DNA of 64,000 nucleotides from Blasia pusilla. Lineage: Eukaryota; Marchantiophyta; Marchantiopsida; Blasiales. The translations under genes were made by a program, and so were the position numbers. The stretch spans positions 57,970,001-58,034,000 of the forward strand of contig CM114271.1 in assembly GCA_050084515.1 (NCBI GenBank), read 5' to 3'. Positions 22,102-34,194 of the stretch are shown piece after piece. Under the pieces are notes generated by a model, which was given only the letters and a program-made list of their open reading frames with translations, was not told where the DNA came from and searched no databases. Numbering within the stretch: the first letter of the stretch is position 1; each line of letters starts with the position of its first letter.

Positions 22102-23675
22102 AAGTCGGAATTTGTGTCCTCTCCGAGTGAGGTCACGATGGAGACTTGGGAGCCTGTGATAAGTCTCAAGTTGATAGGAGGAGAGCGACGGCGAGTTCAT
22201 AGGTTTTTTAGAGGGCATGTCAGTTGTTTTGCCTTCAGTATGAGAGACTTGGGTAGGCTGAAGGCTCCCGGGGTACAGATTGAGTTGGCTAGTGATACGC
22301 TGATCTTTCATCGACCCTATAGGTATTCAAATATGGAGCAAGCCTTGATTTTGTGTAGGTGTCAGGACTTGTTGGAGGCACGACTTGTGGAGTTATCATA
22401 TGGGGAGTATGCATCTCCCACAATCATGCCAGCGAAGAAGGATATGTATGGCAATTGGACGGATAGGCAGATATGTGGAGATTACCGTCCTATCAACCGA
22501 CAGACGAGGTCAGATCGGTACGGCATGCCTACTCCTGAGGAGATCTTTGATGTGGTAGGGTATGCAAAGATCTTCAGTACTTTAGATCTCTATGTTGGCT
22601 ATCATCAGCTTCCTATCAGCTTGGAGGACAAGGAGAAGATAGCATTATGGGAGATAGATTGGTTCCGGAGAGATTGCTTGTATGAATGGCGGTTCTTACC
22701 ATTTGGATTGAAGAATGCGCCTACGGAGTTTCATAGAGTGATGGATAGGATTCTGGCAGGCTTGGATTTTGTAAGATGTTACATGGATGATATTCTTATC
22801 TTCAGTTCCACAATTGAGGAGCATGAGCGACACTTGGAGTAGGTGTTTCGACGATTGCAGTTACATGGACTGAAGTTACATCCAGACAAGTGCAGATTCT
22901 TTCAAGAGCAAATTGAGTACTTGGGACTCACCATATACCTGAGTGGGTTAGGTGTTCAACAGAAAAAGGTGGAGGCTATGCAAATGTGAGTCGAGTTCGA
23001 GCGTTTCTTGGACTGGCAAACTTCTATCGACGGTATGTCAAGGGTTTTAGTGCGATCGCAAAGTCTTTGACCTTGTTGAAAAGACTTGATTACGTTTGGT
23101 TCTGGGGAGATGATTACAAGCGGGCATTGCAGGAGCTAAAGGACAGGTTGACGTCCTCATTCATTTTACAAAGACCGGTTAGGGATCGCATATTCCAATT
23201 ATATACGGATTGGAGCACGTTGGGTCTAGGAGCAATGATTACTCAGAGGGATGATGAGGAGAGGGAGTTCGTTGTGGCTTACGCGAGACGATCGAACAAC
23301 ATTGCAGAGGCGTAGTACAACTCCTACAAGGGAGAGTGCTTGGCTGTAGTGTGGGCCGTGGCACATTTCATATGTTATTTATTTAGCAACCCTTTCACAC
23401 TTATCACTAACCATCAACTGTTGAGGTGGTTGATGGAGTCCGACAAGCTTACGGGAAAGCTTGCTAGGTGGGATCTATTACTACAGGAGTATGAGTTCAA
23501 GGTGGATTACAGGCCAGGTCGGGTGAACTAGGATGCGGATGGGTTGAGTCGTAACCCATGTCCGAGTCAGAGAGATGGCATAGGAGCTCGATGACACGAA
23601 GAGAGTGATGAGGAGATGGTGCCCGGTTGGCATGCATCTGCCTATCTTTTTTGGTTGACTATGGTAGGTCAATCG
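22096..23675 (+). pseudogene. Copy 1 reverse transcriptase and RNase H
   Basis: Ty3-type RT blocks are present: LASDTLIFHRPYR, the DYRPINRQT and YGMPTPEEIFD region, FSTLDLYVGYHQLPI, FLPFGLKNAPTEFHRVMD and the catalytic YMDDILIFSS. A TAG follows in the LE(stop)VF segment at 22,840 (CAG in relatives). The connection domain is next (FLGLANFYRRYVKGFS), then RNase H (LYTDWSTLGLGAMI, FVVAYARRSN, ECLAVVWAVAHF) and the tail RPGRVN(stop)DADGLSRNP. Several stops are single transitions from conserved codons. Confidence 0.92.
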
Positions 23676-23678
23676 TAG

Positions 23679-25190
23679 GTGATGACTCCAGTGGTGGGGT
23701 TGGATGATGAGTCTTTGGATCTGGGGGTCAGTGAGGAGGTGACAAGTGGTCGTGATATCCATGATGATGTGGAGGTTGTGGAGTTCTTGCGCACTGGCGT
23801 CATAGCGAGCACAGTAGGTGCTAGGGAGCGGGATTGGATCCTACAGAGAGCTAGGAGGTTCAGATGGGAGGGGACTCATATTTTGCGAGTATGGGGAGAT
23901 TGTAGGATACAAATGGTACCTCATCCTTCCCGACGAGCACGTGTAGTGCGACATGCCCATGAGGAGTTGGGGCATTTTGGAGTAAAGCGTACTTACAACT
24001 TACTCCAAGTTCATTATTGGTGGCACGGCATGCATACTTGGGTAGAACAGTTTGTGGCCAGATATATGGTATATGACAAAATGCAACCATCCTTCAATAC
24101 TCCCACTCCGTATTTAAATCCTTTGCCGATTATGGGCTTAGGTTATCGATGGAGTTTAGACTTCGCGAGACCTTTGCCATTGATCGGACATCATCATAGG
24201 TACGTGTTGGTCATGGTGGAGCATTTCTCCAAGTGGATAGAGTTGGTGGTACTACCAGACAAGGCAAGCAAGGGAACATCTTATGCGTTTCTAGATCGTG
24301 TGCTTAGTCACTTTGGTGCACCGGCGAAGGTGTTGATTGACCAGGGTACCGAGTTCATGGGAGAGTTTCATGCCTTGTGTGATCAGGCGCTGATAGATCA
24401 CCGCACTACATCCAAAGATCACCTTGAGGCGGATGGGTTGGCGGAGAGAGTAGTACAGACGGTGAAGAGAGGATTACGCAAGTATGGCTTGCAGCGGGGA
24501 CAATTGAGGGAGTGGGACCTACACTTATCATGGTTGGCTATGGGTTATCGCTTTAGTCGGCTGGCATCCTTGGCGTCATTTTCACCGTACTTTTTGCTCT
24601 TTGGGAGAGAGCCAGATTTACCTGCAGCTATTCAACCTGATATGGCGGAGGTGTTAGATCTTGATGATCCATATGTGTGGGTACAAGCGTATTCTCAAAG
24701 GGCGAAGATTTTTTGTAGAGTTATGCCTATGGCCTTTGAGAACTTAACTATTGCTCAACATAGAGATAAATTGAGATATGCAACCATTCGTGGAGGATGT
24801 TATCATCCAGGGATTAGGAGGTTTCATCTTGGAGATTACGTGTATTTACAACAGACGACACCCATGACGTTATATATCACTGTAGGGCGCACGATCCTAC
24901 ATGTGCGAGAGGTATTACCAACTCGATTCCTCATGTTGGAGGGAGGGGATGGTATGGTTTGGAAGGATCATGGGCGCAATTGTTATCTTCCGAACGTGGA
25001 CGTGACAGTGGATTCGAGCTTGGCAGTGATACCTGCAGGCTTGAGGTGTATGTTGAGTGGATCTACGAGGAATGCAGCCACCATGTTGGTAGATGATGGT
25101 TGTTCTCGATGGTGGCATATGTCATATCTGACCCCCCCTCTCCGTGGTTCCCACGGGACGATGGATGTGTCCGAGATGTGTATAGGGTAG
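23679..25190 (+). pseudogene. Copy 1 integrase with C-terminal PHD-type finger
   Basis: This is the longest intact frame of the copy (503 codons). The zinc-binding region has HAHEELGHFGVKRTYNLL and YWWHGM, but the usual C-x2-C is now Y-x2-Y (ARYMVYDK). The core has the first Asp in WSLDFARPLP, the second in LIDQGTEF and the Glu in DGLAERVVQTV. After the C-terminal domain (FHLGDYVYLQQ) the tail reads MVWKDHGRN..., then a finger related to that at 53,265-53,410. Here several zinc ligands are lost (MLSG, DDGC and WHMSY in place of ILCG, CDGC and WHMAC), and the frame leaves it before the last CPRC. No chromodomain is present. Confidence 0.88.
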
Positions 25191-25248
25191 TATGTCATGT
25201 TAGGGAGATGTGATATTTTCTATCTGGAGTTAGGGGGATCCAACTTCC

Positions 25249-25398
25249 AACTAGGGGGGCGGTTGTGTGATCTCCATGTATATGTACGAGTTTATTTCTA
25301 TACATGTGTGGATCTACCCGAGTGTGGGGAAGATTGGTGTTGTGTGGTGTGGATGTGACCAGCGACATATGTTGTATAACGATGTGTATGCGCACGAA
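25249..25398 (+). repeat. Copy 1 polypurine tract and short 3' LTR
   Basis: actaggggggcggt is followed by TGTGTGATCTCC and about 135 bp ending in gatgtgtatgcgcacgaa. Copy 2 has the same ctaggggggc at 53,587. The LTR tail is shared with 17,720-17,817. The LTR lacks the TATA region present at the 5' end, so it is internally deleted. Confidence 0.6.
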
Positions 25399-25505
25399 AA
25401 CTCTCTCTCATATGAGTAGTATTTTGCCCCCATAACTTTGTTTGAGTGGCTAGCATAATCCAACACAAACTCTAGGTCTATTCCCTCATCATCTCTACCA
25501 ATATA
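25399..25505 (-). pseudogene. RNase H fragment of an older Ty3 copy, right of copy 1
   Basis: The minus-strand translation DEGIDLEFVLDYASHSNKV and AKYYSYERE matches the RNase H block DDEGREFVVAYASHSN in copy 3. It continues the fragment cut at 19,661. Confidence 0.75.
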
Positions 25506-27271
25506 ATTCCCATGATTTTCTAAAACTCCATAAGTATCCATTTAATAAGAACTGCTATTGGTACCAAAAAATCCTCCTTGTAAGGATTGATATCCCTAAA
25601 TTGCATCGTCTTCCTATCCTTCATTCTAATAGGTACCTAATGGTGTATCCTAATCATATATCAAATGAATTTAAGACCTTTCCACGCCTAATGGTATCAA
25701 AGGTCTCCTTGTAAGTAGACATCCTACACGTATCAACCTTCATCCATCAATTCATCGATTGGTCGTCTTCACACATGTGCCTATTGATCTAGTTGTAATG
25801 CATCCTTTTTAGCATGCTTGATTATGGTAGATGTAAACTCTCTGTTTGACCTCAATATCTCTGTTCGTCTTATATTTGATCTTATATTACCTCCTCTCCA
25901 ATCTATGTGTGAACTCGATGTGCAATCGTTACTACTCACACTTTATGGTCACCCAAAAATGGTAAATTTTCCAAAATATTTATTAGATGATATCATTGAT
26001 GCTCCTACATGTATCACAATATTTTCACCCTCTCCCCATAATGATATAGATTTTTCATCTCCAAAGACCCTCCTAATCTAGCACCAAACTAACACTTGCA
26101 TGGTTAATATGCAGTCATCATACACATGTCATCCATTTGATCCACATTTGACTCTCTATGAGTGAGATGTCCTTGGACAAGAAAGATTTATAATTCTTCA
26201 TTGGTGTCATTTATAAGAGACATGGGGAATGTAGCCTCAATTGAGTTCCATGTAAGAGTGAGGCCTACCTCTTGGTCTCGTCTCACTCTACATACACGTA
26301 TTGTTGTATGCAAAGTCTTGTCTCTAACACATCCATCAATTCAATGCCAATCCCTAGCCCTCCAAAAAGATCCAACGCTATTACAAACCCTCTAGATATT
26401 ACCACGTATTATGCGTGGTGTCAAATGTTGTCAATGTAGCATTATTTTTGCTATCTTGGGCTCTTCTAGTATGTCTCGACATGGTGCAAAGGCCTGACTC
26501 CCTCCATATATGCGCATTAGCACTCCATCAAAGTTCCTTAATTGAGCCCATAAAAATACCTCCATAGGAAGATGTTATCATGATACGCTTCTCTAACTTT
26601 TGGGAGGATGTTGGTCCCAATGACTTAGTTTGCATTTGTTGCTTGGGCGTATGTAGTAGTGGTACTTGGCAACGAATTCATGTACCAGATCGATATTGGT
26701 GATATGTGTTGAACAATGTATAAGATATACATCTTTCTTTTAAGAAGAAGGTGATAGAGGGTTTCTCTCCAAACTTGATATTTTGAAAGATACAATTTAT
26801 CGGTCTAACTTAAGTAGCAACTATCTTGATATTTTGGAGAACATGTTGTTATCAAACTATGTATTTTCTTAATTGCAATGTTACTGCGGATATATAAGAA
26901 TATAAACCCCCCTAGTAATTCTATGTGGCGATGAATGTGAAGAAGCTTATTGTAACGCTCTAACAATTTTACAAGTCATGCACTCACCTGAGTTGGTGGA
27001 TGGGTTAGATAATTTGAATGAGGAGAGAGAGATATAAATTTTGTTCCTGGATCGCAGGAGGTGCAGGCCCAGACACATTACTTGAAGTGGGTTGATAGGG
27101 AGAATTACCTATTTTTGGATTCAATTTCCATTCCAGATCATTTGGGAACACAAGGTGAGTTATCTTTCATTTTGGAATAATGTGTTAGTGTTAGAACAAA
27201 GAGTTTTCATTTGATTATTTCAATTTGTATCTCTTGCACATTGGAGTGGTTGGATCTGTAACAAGCATTTT
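25506..27271. other. AT-rich intergenic, no gene seen
   Basis: No open frame with recognisable content. A short stretch near 27,050-27,170 may be an upstream exon of the degenerate gene that follows, but I cannot prove it. Confidence 0.4.
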
Positions 27272-29280
27272 TTGTTCTCTGCTCCTGTTTCTGAAATAAA
27301 TACCCCCATACCCTCCGCCCCTAGATTGGACTTGAATCATCCCCAAAGAGTGAATGCTCATGATTTGAAATTATGGCATTGGGAATGTGCTCAAGCTCCC
27401 ACGTTGGGGAGGAAAAGTTGCAGGTGTCCTTGTAGTCAATGTAGGGGTGGGGCTACTATGTCCATTCTAAAAGTAGAAGGCCATCTAAGGAAGTATGGAC
27501 GATCACATCCTTGTCGAGTTGGAAAACGCAGAGAAAGTTGCTTTACTTACAATAAACCTAATATAGTTGCTTGTATAATTGAAAGGTTCAACAAGCCGAG
27601 GGTTGTGAAGCCTCGCAAGTCCCTTCATGAATGTAATCCATGTTTTCAACCAAGGCGGAGTGTGTGGTTCGAAGGGAAAGGGAATCTTCAAATACTGACA
27701 TTTGAAGCTGCATCCAGCCAGGACATAAAATCAAAAGACAAGTATTACAAGCCCATATCCAATATGTCACACTGTACATCAAATGATGATGACGAGAATT
27801 GGTTGGAAGATGGGAGGGTTAATTCATTTCATTTGAGTTATTTTGGCATTCCTTCATGCCACTGACATTCATTTGCCGAAGAGTTCATCTATACTCATTC
27901 GTTGGTTGCTTGTTGGGAGCCTACAACGATGGATCTAATGTCTTTCCCCCCAAGATCTGAAGTTCCACTTTACTCAACCATGCAACCTCTGAATTCAAGG
28001 GAGGAACATGTAAACCACATGGAAGTTCCATACTTGTAGTATTGTGTACAGTAGTTTATATAGAGTTCGATGATTGGCATTAAGTTTTTTTTAAGTACAC
28101 CCTAACAAGTTCATTCACAATTGCAGCCAATAGGGAAGCCTTTGTCTATTTCACACGTTGGACAACAACCATATCCCCCTCCATCATGGTAAAAAAACCA
28201 GATGCCATGGTGGCTTCCCATGATGATGCAAAGTCCAATGGGTTACCAAAATCAGTTTCAACCTCAATGGCCTCCAGTTGGGCAGACCTCCCAACAACCA
28301 CTATGGGTAAGTTTTCAATTGAGTTAGTTGTGATTGAGATTTCTTTTTGTGTGGGAGAGGACAATACTAAATCAAATATGTTTGTTTTCACTCATGCAAG
28401 GGAGGAGTACCATTCTCGCCCGCTCCGCCTCAAGTAGTTCAGGGAAACGAGGTCGAGAATGCAAATATACACCGTAGTAGGACACAATCATGTGCAACAC
28501 CAAGCCCAAGCAAAGATGTTACCCCGCCAGCAATTGCATCAATATGTATCCTTCCAAACCGATGAAACAAATGGTACAATTTCGTATTACTTATACGCAC
28601 ATTTGTTGTCTTGCATCAATAACATAGTTTTTTCTTAACGGTCCTCCTTATATTTTTAGTTATGGTAAACATATATTCAACTCCCTTACATCTGCTCATA
28701 TTTCAACTCTCGTTGGTTGTGTAGAGTGTTGATTCCACAGTTACGATTCAGTTAGAGGAAGTGGAGAAGAAATGGAGTGGAGATTTGGATGATGTGAAGT
28801 CTCAAATGGAATGACAAAATCAAAAACTCGCCTTGTTGATGGAGATGGTATCAAAATTGGCGCCAAAGGATGAAGTCATAAAAAAATCAGCAAATATTCT
28901 TGGGCCTAACACAGGATCTTCTCCATCAACTCAAGTTCGTGCACCGATAGAAGCAATTTTGGGTTAGGCCTAACAAATGGCTATAACACATCTCATGTAC
29001 TTTTGAATGCACAATGTGAATTTAGGGATACTCTTGACAAGTTTACAATAGCGCTATGGCAGATTTGTCTTATCTCATGAGACGATGTGTTTATTCTTCA
29101 CTTCTATGTGGTTGGCATTTCTTGCTCAATATTGACAACATTTAACTTTTTTTACATGTAACATTAGTAGACATGGACAAAGTTCATCCTTTAACTCACG
29201 AGGATACAAAGATCAATGTGGGCTTGAAGGAGAGGAGCTCAAACCATAGTGAGGAGGATGCTACAACATAATCCACGCGT
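27272..29280 (+). pseudogene. Degenerate multi-exon gene with a transposase-associated-like Cys cluster
   Basis: The main frame (27,272-27,865) holds RVNAHDLKLWHWECAQAP followed by CRCPCSQCRGG and VEGHLRKYGR. This resembles the zinc-binding transposase-associated domain found beside plant CACTA transposases and in some plant genes. Downstream, splice-like borders outline three more coding-like segments. Segment 28,127-28,306 (acceptor ttgcag, donor gtaagt) is Pro/Gln/Trp/Met-rich with one TAA. Segment 28,401-28,545 contains GGVPFSPAPPQVVQGN. Segment 28,726-28,960 is a charged coiled-coil-like stretch with one TGA. A last piece with KVHPLTHEDTKINVG ends at about 29,270. The internal stops suggest a pseudogene. 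The function is unknown. Confidence 0.5.
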
Positions 29281-29544
29281 AAGGATGCAAACTTTTCATG
29301 TATGAAACCTTTTACAAAATTGTAAATAAAATTATGGTCTAAGTTTATGATGTATTCATCCTCACATTCTGAGCCTCTTTTTTTTTTCAGTTGATCACAT
29401 TTCTCGTCCGGGTGAGACAACTAGTTTGAAGCGAAGGACTTCATCTGATAGTATGGAAAATGCAAACACACCAACTAAGCATGAGGATTGGGCTTCTATC
29501 CCTCTTATTAGTGTTCATTATATTTATGGTTGTTGAAAGTATAT

Positions 29545-29850
29545 GTCGTGCGCATACACATCGCTACACAACATATATCGCTGTCGACAAACATACACAC
29601 AAACATGCACGATCCCATGCTAACTCATGGCATCCAAACAATTAGTCAAAAATACCAATATATCTACAATAAAATGCAATCCAATCTCTCTCAACACCAT
29701 AGCTGTAAAATGTGTGCACTCTCACATGTATCTCTCAATGTCAAACCAAACCCACTCTCCTAATGAGAGGCTTGGGTCACACTCACAAGGCAAGGGACCA
29801 TAGCTCCACCGCCTCGTGCCAAGAGGTTCACTGTTTGATATGTTGTTTGA
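29545..29850 (-). repeat. Partial, reversed copy of dispersed repeat R
   Basis: It starts with gtcgtgcgcatacacatcgctacacaacat, the reverse complement of the repeat tail. It then carries the reverse complement of gatgccatgagttag, aaaccaaacccactctcc and gtgccaagaggtt. The (GA)n tract is missing; only short ctctct pieces remain. Confidence 0.6.
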
Positions 29851-29954
29851 TTGCCACCCCACTTTACAGGGTGACTGGTGGAGATTGTTGTAGCCAGTTA
29901 TTTGATCATGTAGGAAATGTGGCAATTTTGCCTCATCTACCATCATGGGGTTGA

Positions 29955-30360
29955 TCCTTCAAGAAGGTACGTGACATTCCTGACGATGTTCATGACTCTA
30001 TTCTTTTGGCTTTGGATGAAGCTCATGAGTGTTTAGTTTGGCTTACCGCTAAGATATCAATTATGATTTATATGCTACAGCTTGAGTAGGACCCGCATTT
30101 AGCTATAACCATTGAGTTAAATGGTATGAAATAGAAGTTGAAAGAATCTAGGAATGAATTTAAGGATATTTTGGCAAGAATTCATGGCTACGTTCAAGCT
30201 GATCCCAGGCTTGCTCTATAGGATTTAATAATAAAATCCCTTATGAGGGGATACTATATGCCAATGTTTGATAACCAATTTCGGTTGTATTATTATGAGA
30301 AAATAGAATGTGATGAAATCATTGAAATGTATTGCAAATCTTGGAGATACAAAATGGCCT
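29955..30360 (+). pseudogene. Unidentified coding remnant
   Basis: One frame reads VRDIPDDVHDSILLALDEAHECLVWLTAK... and later DILARIHGYVQADPRLAL and LMRGYYMPMFDNQ. It is broken by three TAG codons (two in contexts that could derive from CAG/CAA). Composition and continuity look protein-derived. I do not recognise the family. Confidence 0.35.
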
Positions 30361-30399
30361 AGTCCGTCTGTGCCCATACAGAAGAGCTTTGATGAAACC

Positions 30400-33330
30400 T
30401 CAACATGGAGATAACTCGACATACAAAAATGCGCTACCGCTGTGGCTCTTGACTATTTCACTACTCGAGAAAAGTAAGTTTTTAACCTATTTTTCTTCAT
30501 TTCTATACTCCATTAGGGTGCGGAGCACCCTGATGAAATATAGGGTTAGATAATCATAGTAACAATATTCCATAAACCACCTACGTCATATTACTATGAC
30601 TCCTTCGACGTCAAAGTCAGAACCATCAATCTAGGCTTGTCCTCATATAAGGGGCCGATTAGATAGATGGTGCCGAGAGAAGTGGATGTTGAGAATCAAA
30701 AAATTATGTTTGTTGGAGTTTTCTTCAACTTTTGAGACTTCTCTGAAGTATTTTTGTTCAAACACTTTTCATACAACTCATCGAGTAAAGCATCTTGCAA
30801 TCTTCATTTACTTTGTCTAATATTCTACTCTTGTTCATGTACCTGCGTTACCTACTATCCTTATGTTTACTCCATGACATTACTCTTTTTCACTACAACT
30901 AACACGTCATAAGAACTTGTATTGTGGAATTCCATCAACATAGCTATGTTTTCCACTCAATTCTCAAACTTTTACAAATATTAAAACATACACTCGGATT
31001 ATTTTCACTTGAAATTTGAGAAAGACTTTCCCTTGGATCCGCTATAGCCCTCAAAACAAATTTAAATGATAATGCAATCTTCTCATTTGAGCCCATCGAT
31101 TACATCTTTCTCCGAGAAAAGTAATTCCACGTCATATCGAGCCTATCTCTATTTAGAGCGAGGTCTAGATCTTTCCAAGGCGGTGTCACCTCAAAATTCT
31201 CTTAAGTACTTCATATCAGTCTATCTTTGTACTCTACATGTTTACTTGTTGGCTTTGAGTGAATGATGATAATAAGATAAGTAATTCAAATATATATCTT
31301 ACTATGACATATTTTATTATCATTAAACCACATCTTAGTTCTGTTATTGGTTTGGTGAGGTAGTTTACACATTCTCAATGGAAACATCATCTCGATGTAG
31401 AGGAGATCAGGTTTTGGATCTATACAAGTGCACTACTATAATTTGGGCAATAAACTCCCTCTGTATAAGACTCACTTCGGGATATGTTTTTGGATTTATA
31501 AGTCTCGTAGCAAGTTGGGATGTGAAAAACAACTGATTGATGTCCTATCACGAAAAAAAAAGAAAAGAAAAAGGGAGCAATTGTGTTAGCATGTAAATTG
31601 AGTTTCCTAAAAAATCTCCTTGGAAATATAAGTTTACAATATCAAGATATGACTTTCATGTATGCAAATAACATAAGTGGTATTCTTTGAGGAACAATCC
31701 ATCGTTTATTCTTTCTATTCATGCTAAGACTCTAAATCTAAGGAAATGACACTGCACCAAAATATATAGAGTACTTTAAAATGCATTATAATTTTAGTGT
31801 ATAGAAAGTTTTTAACATGCTAATGAAAGTTTCCATATATGAATCAAATTTAGTAATTGGTTGACACACTCACAAAGACACCTGAATTAATGTTCATTAC
31901 AAGCAATAGGCCTTAGATTTGTTTATTTAGTGAATAAGAATCCTCTTAATATATCTTATTATCAACAAACTAGTCAATGCGTGTGTGATGCACAAGTTGA
32001 CTGTTTGAGTCCCCCTCTTTTGTTTTTCTGATGGGTTTTCCATCATGCATATTTATTGGGGTTTGTCATTTCCCCAAGTTAATAATTGGGCAATTTAGAT
32101 GATCCCTCATTACCTATTAACTAACCTCAAAATCGATTAAATAACTTAAGTCATCCCTTAAATCAATGTTGTGTAACTTAAGGTCACGTGTCAGAATCGA
32201 ATTCAATTTGATTAAAAACGGTAGGTGTTGGAGGAGAGGTGTTTGAAAATCAAGACGGCATTCTCCCATAATAATATAGATAATGGTCATCACATGTGAA
32301 ACATGTCTCTTGAGAAAAACAAATTACACATGCAATTCACATATGGATGGGACACAAAACCTACTCATACAATGGACAAATAAAAGGACTCCATTTTAGT
32401 AAAGTGGACCCTAAGGTTAGAAAGGGAATTTCCTATGGCGCGCGTAGCACATGCCTAGAGTATATTTGTATCAAATTTTTTTATCCAATTCAACATTATT
32501 ATTATGAAGGTTTCATGCTAATCTCAAAGTGGACAGTGAGGTTAGCAAAGCAAGGTCTCTTGAATTTGAATTGGAAAAGAGTTGGATAAAAAATCTCGAT
32601 ATGATTGAAAAAAAGAAGTCAATATCATACTTTACTTCTAATTGATTTATTTAGCTATATGAAAACATGATGTTGCTTTATGAGATTACTAGTCGAGGCC
32701 TATTGGTATGATGCACATGTTCAAAAAGATCTAAACGTATTTAAAAAATTTCAATAAATACAAGAAGATAATTACATTATATTTAATTGTATGAAGTTTC
32801 AATTTGAGAGGAAAGAGATTTATTTTTTTTGCCAAATGATCCATGTTATCTTAGTACATCTTATATACAGTATAGGTGACATGCAGGAGGTTAGGTGTCT
32901 ATATTTTCTTATAAAATTTGCATGGTTGAATATTTGGAAAAAGTATAGAAATGAGAAGATGGGTGGAAATTTGAATAAAAGAATTAATTATCATTTTTTT
33001 TTCTTAGATTTCATAAATATATTTTATGGCCAAAATTGGTTTTTTGCACATTTCTCATATAGACATACAAATTTACTTACAAAATTTCCGTATGAAATTG
33101 ATTCAAAAGGAAATAAAAATTTCCGCTCAAGGAAAAACTTTGAATTGATTAATTTCCTTTGAATATAAATTTTACATTTTGAATTGAATAATTTATTTTC
33201 CGTCACATTAAATTGAACTAAATTTCCTCGTGTATAGAGATCATTAAAATGAAATATATCGAGAAAAAGGGTTTTTTCCACCTGGAATGCGAGGAGAAAA
33301 TGAGTGACAAAGTCGATGAAAAGAAGGGAT
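30400..33330. other. AT-rich intergenic, no gene seen
   Basis: Strongly AT-rich. Frames such as that at 32,791-33,162 are Phe/Ile/Asn/Lys-rich by composition and have no domain. A 31,970-32,285 segment has borders that vaguely recall a small DNA transposon but was not convincing. Confidence 0.4.
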
Positions 33331-33514
33331 TAACATAACAATGTGCAATTGAACGAATAATTTGCTCTCCCTGCTTTCTGTATCTCCCTCATTACGATAA
33401 CCCACCGAACAACCACCTCATGAAAAGAATCTTCCTTGGTAACTTAACCCCGTCCGTCCTGGGCAGCCAGGTGGCCACGCTTAGTCGCAAACGACGAGCA
33501 CAGATTTCCTTCCG

Positions 33515-33925
33515 TGAAGTTACAGGCATGCCACATAGGCCATCCATCCACGCAACAACCGAGCCTGGTCGTCGTAAGCGCATATTCTCCCCTATCGCAG
33601 CAAACAAGCTTCAGAGAGAGAGAGAGAGGTGTGGATCGGTCCGAAGTTTTCAGACCAGCGGTAATTTTGGGTGACCGGAGGAATCCCCACCGTCAAGTTA
33701 CAGGCATTCCACGGAGCCACCCGTTTGCGTTCCCAGAGACTCTGTACAGGTAAGCGCATATTCACTCGTTAGCGTAGAGGCCGAACTGCGAGCAAATCCC
33801 ACTCCTTCACGTTAAAGGCGTGCCACAAAGGGTTCCCGGAAAGCGCATATTCACTCCTTAGCGTAGAAGCCGAACTGTGAACAAAGCCCCCTCCTTCAAG
33901 TTAAAGGCGTGCCACAAAGGCTATC
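33515..33925 (+). repeat. Four degenerate ~90-180-bp repeats upstream of the helicase gene
   Basis: The core a(a/c)gtta(c/a)aggc(a/g)t(g/t)ccac recurs at 33,517, 33,695, 33,809 and 33,897. The last two units are nearly identical over about 85 bp (gcgcatattcactc, ttagcgtagaggccgaactg, caaa-ccc-ctccttca-gttaaagg). They lie just upstream of the probable TATA box, so they may be promoter duplications. Confidence 0.6.
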
Positions 33926-33978
33926 CGTCCGGGAACCCTTTGTGAAACTGGACCTTCTTCCACGGGAGAACATATTCC

Positions 33979-33988
33979 CCTATATATA
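33979..33988 (+). promoter_or_regulatory. Probable TATA box of the helicase gene
   Basis: cctatatatacc sits where AT-rich spacer gives way to a GC-rich leader, about 1.05 kb before the start codon. That distance implies a long 5' leader, probably with a 5' UTR intron. It is flanked upstream by the repeated units. Confidence 0.45.
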
Positions 33989-34194
33989 CCGCAGCGGCCA
34001 GCCCTCCTCGGGCAGCCGTCGGACGGGCCTTCCGACCGGTCCGGGCGCGGTGGACCGTCGGGGACTGTGGGTGACCGATCGTTGGGGACATTAGGTTTTG
34101 GCAGCACAGGTCGGCGCTGGGCTTCGTTCGCCTTCTTTCTTCCCCGGGGCGGGCAGGCGCGGGCGGGCGCGGGGTTGGCAGGGCCGGGCCGAGG

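Larger units (their letters stand above)
19662..25398 (+). mobile_element. Ty3/gypsy element with DNA methyltransferase and PHD finger, copy 1
   Basis: The plus-strand order is leader with TATA, protease, linker, DNMT3-like methyltransferase, in-frame TAG, RT, RNase H, integrase, PHD-type finger, polypurine tract and LTR tail. Gag is missing: the leader joins protease near 20,150. The boundaries come from the split RNase H fragment on either side and an imperfect 5-bp duplication (CACTC at 19,657-19,661, AACTC at 25,399-25,403). The start TGTCACATCT resembles TGTGTGATCT after the polypurine tract at 25,264. Many nonsense changes and two frameshifts make it inactive. Confidence 0.85.

Noticed and set aside
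31965-32285. Possible small Helitron-like or other DNA transposon (atgcgtgtgtgatgcac near one border)
   Set aside because: No clear TC start, CTRR end, terminal hairpin or inverted repeats could be matched.
32791-33162. 123-codon plus-strand frame
   Set aside because: Phe/Ile/Asn/Lys-rich by AT composition, with no motif.
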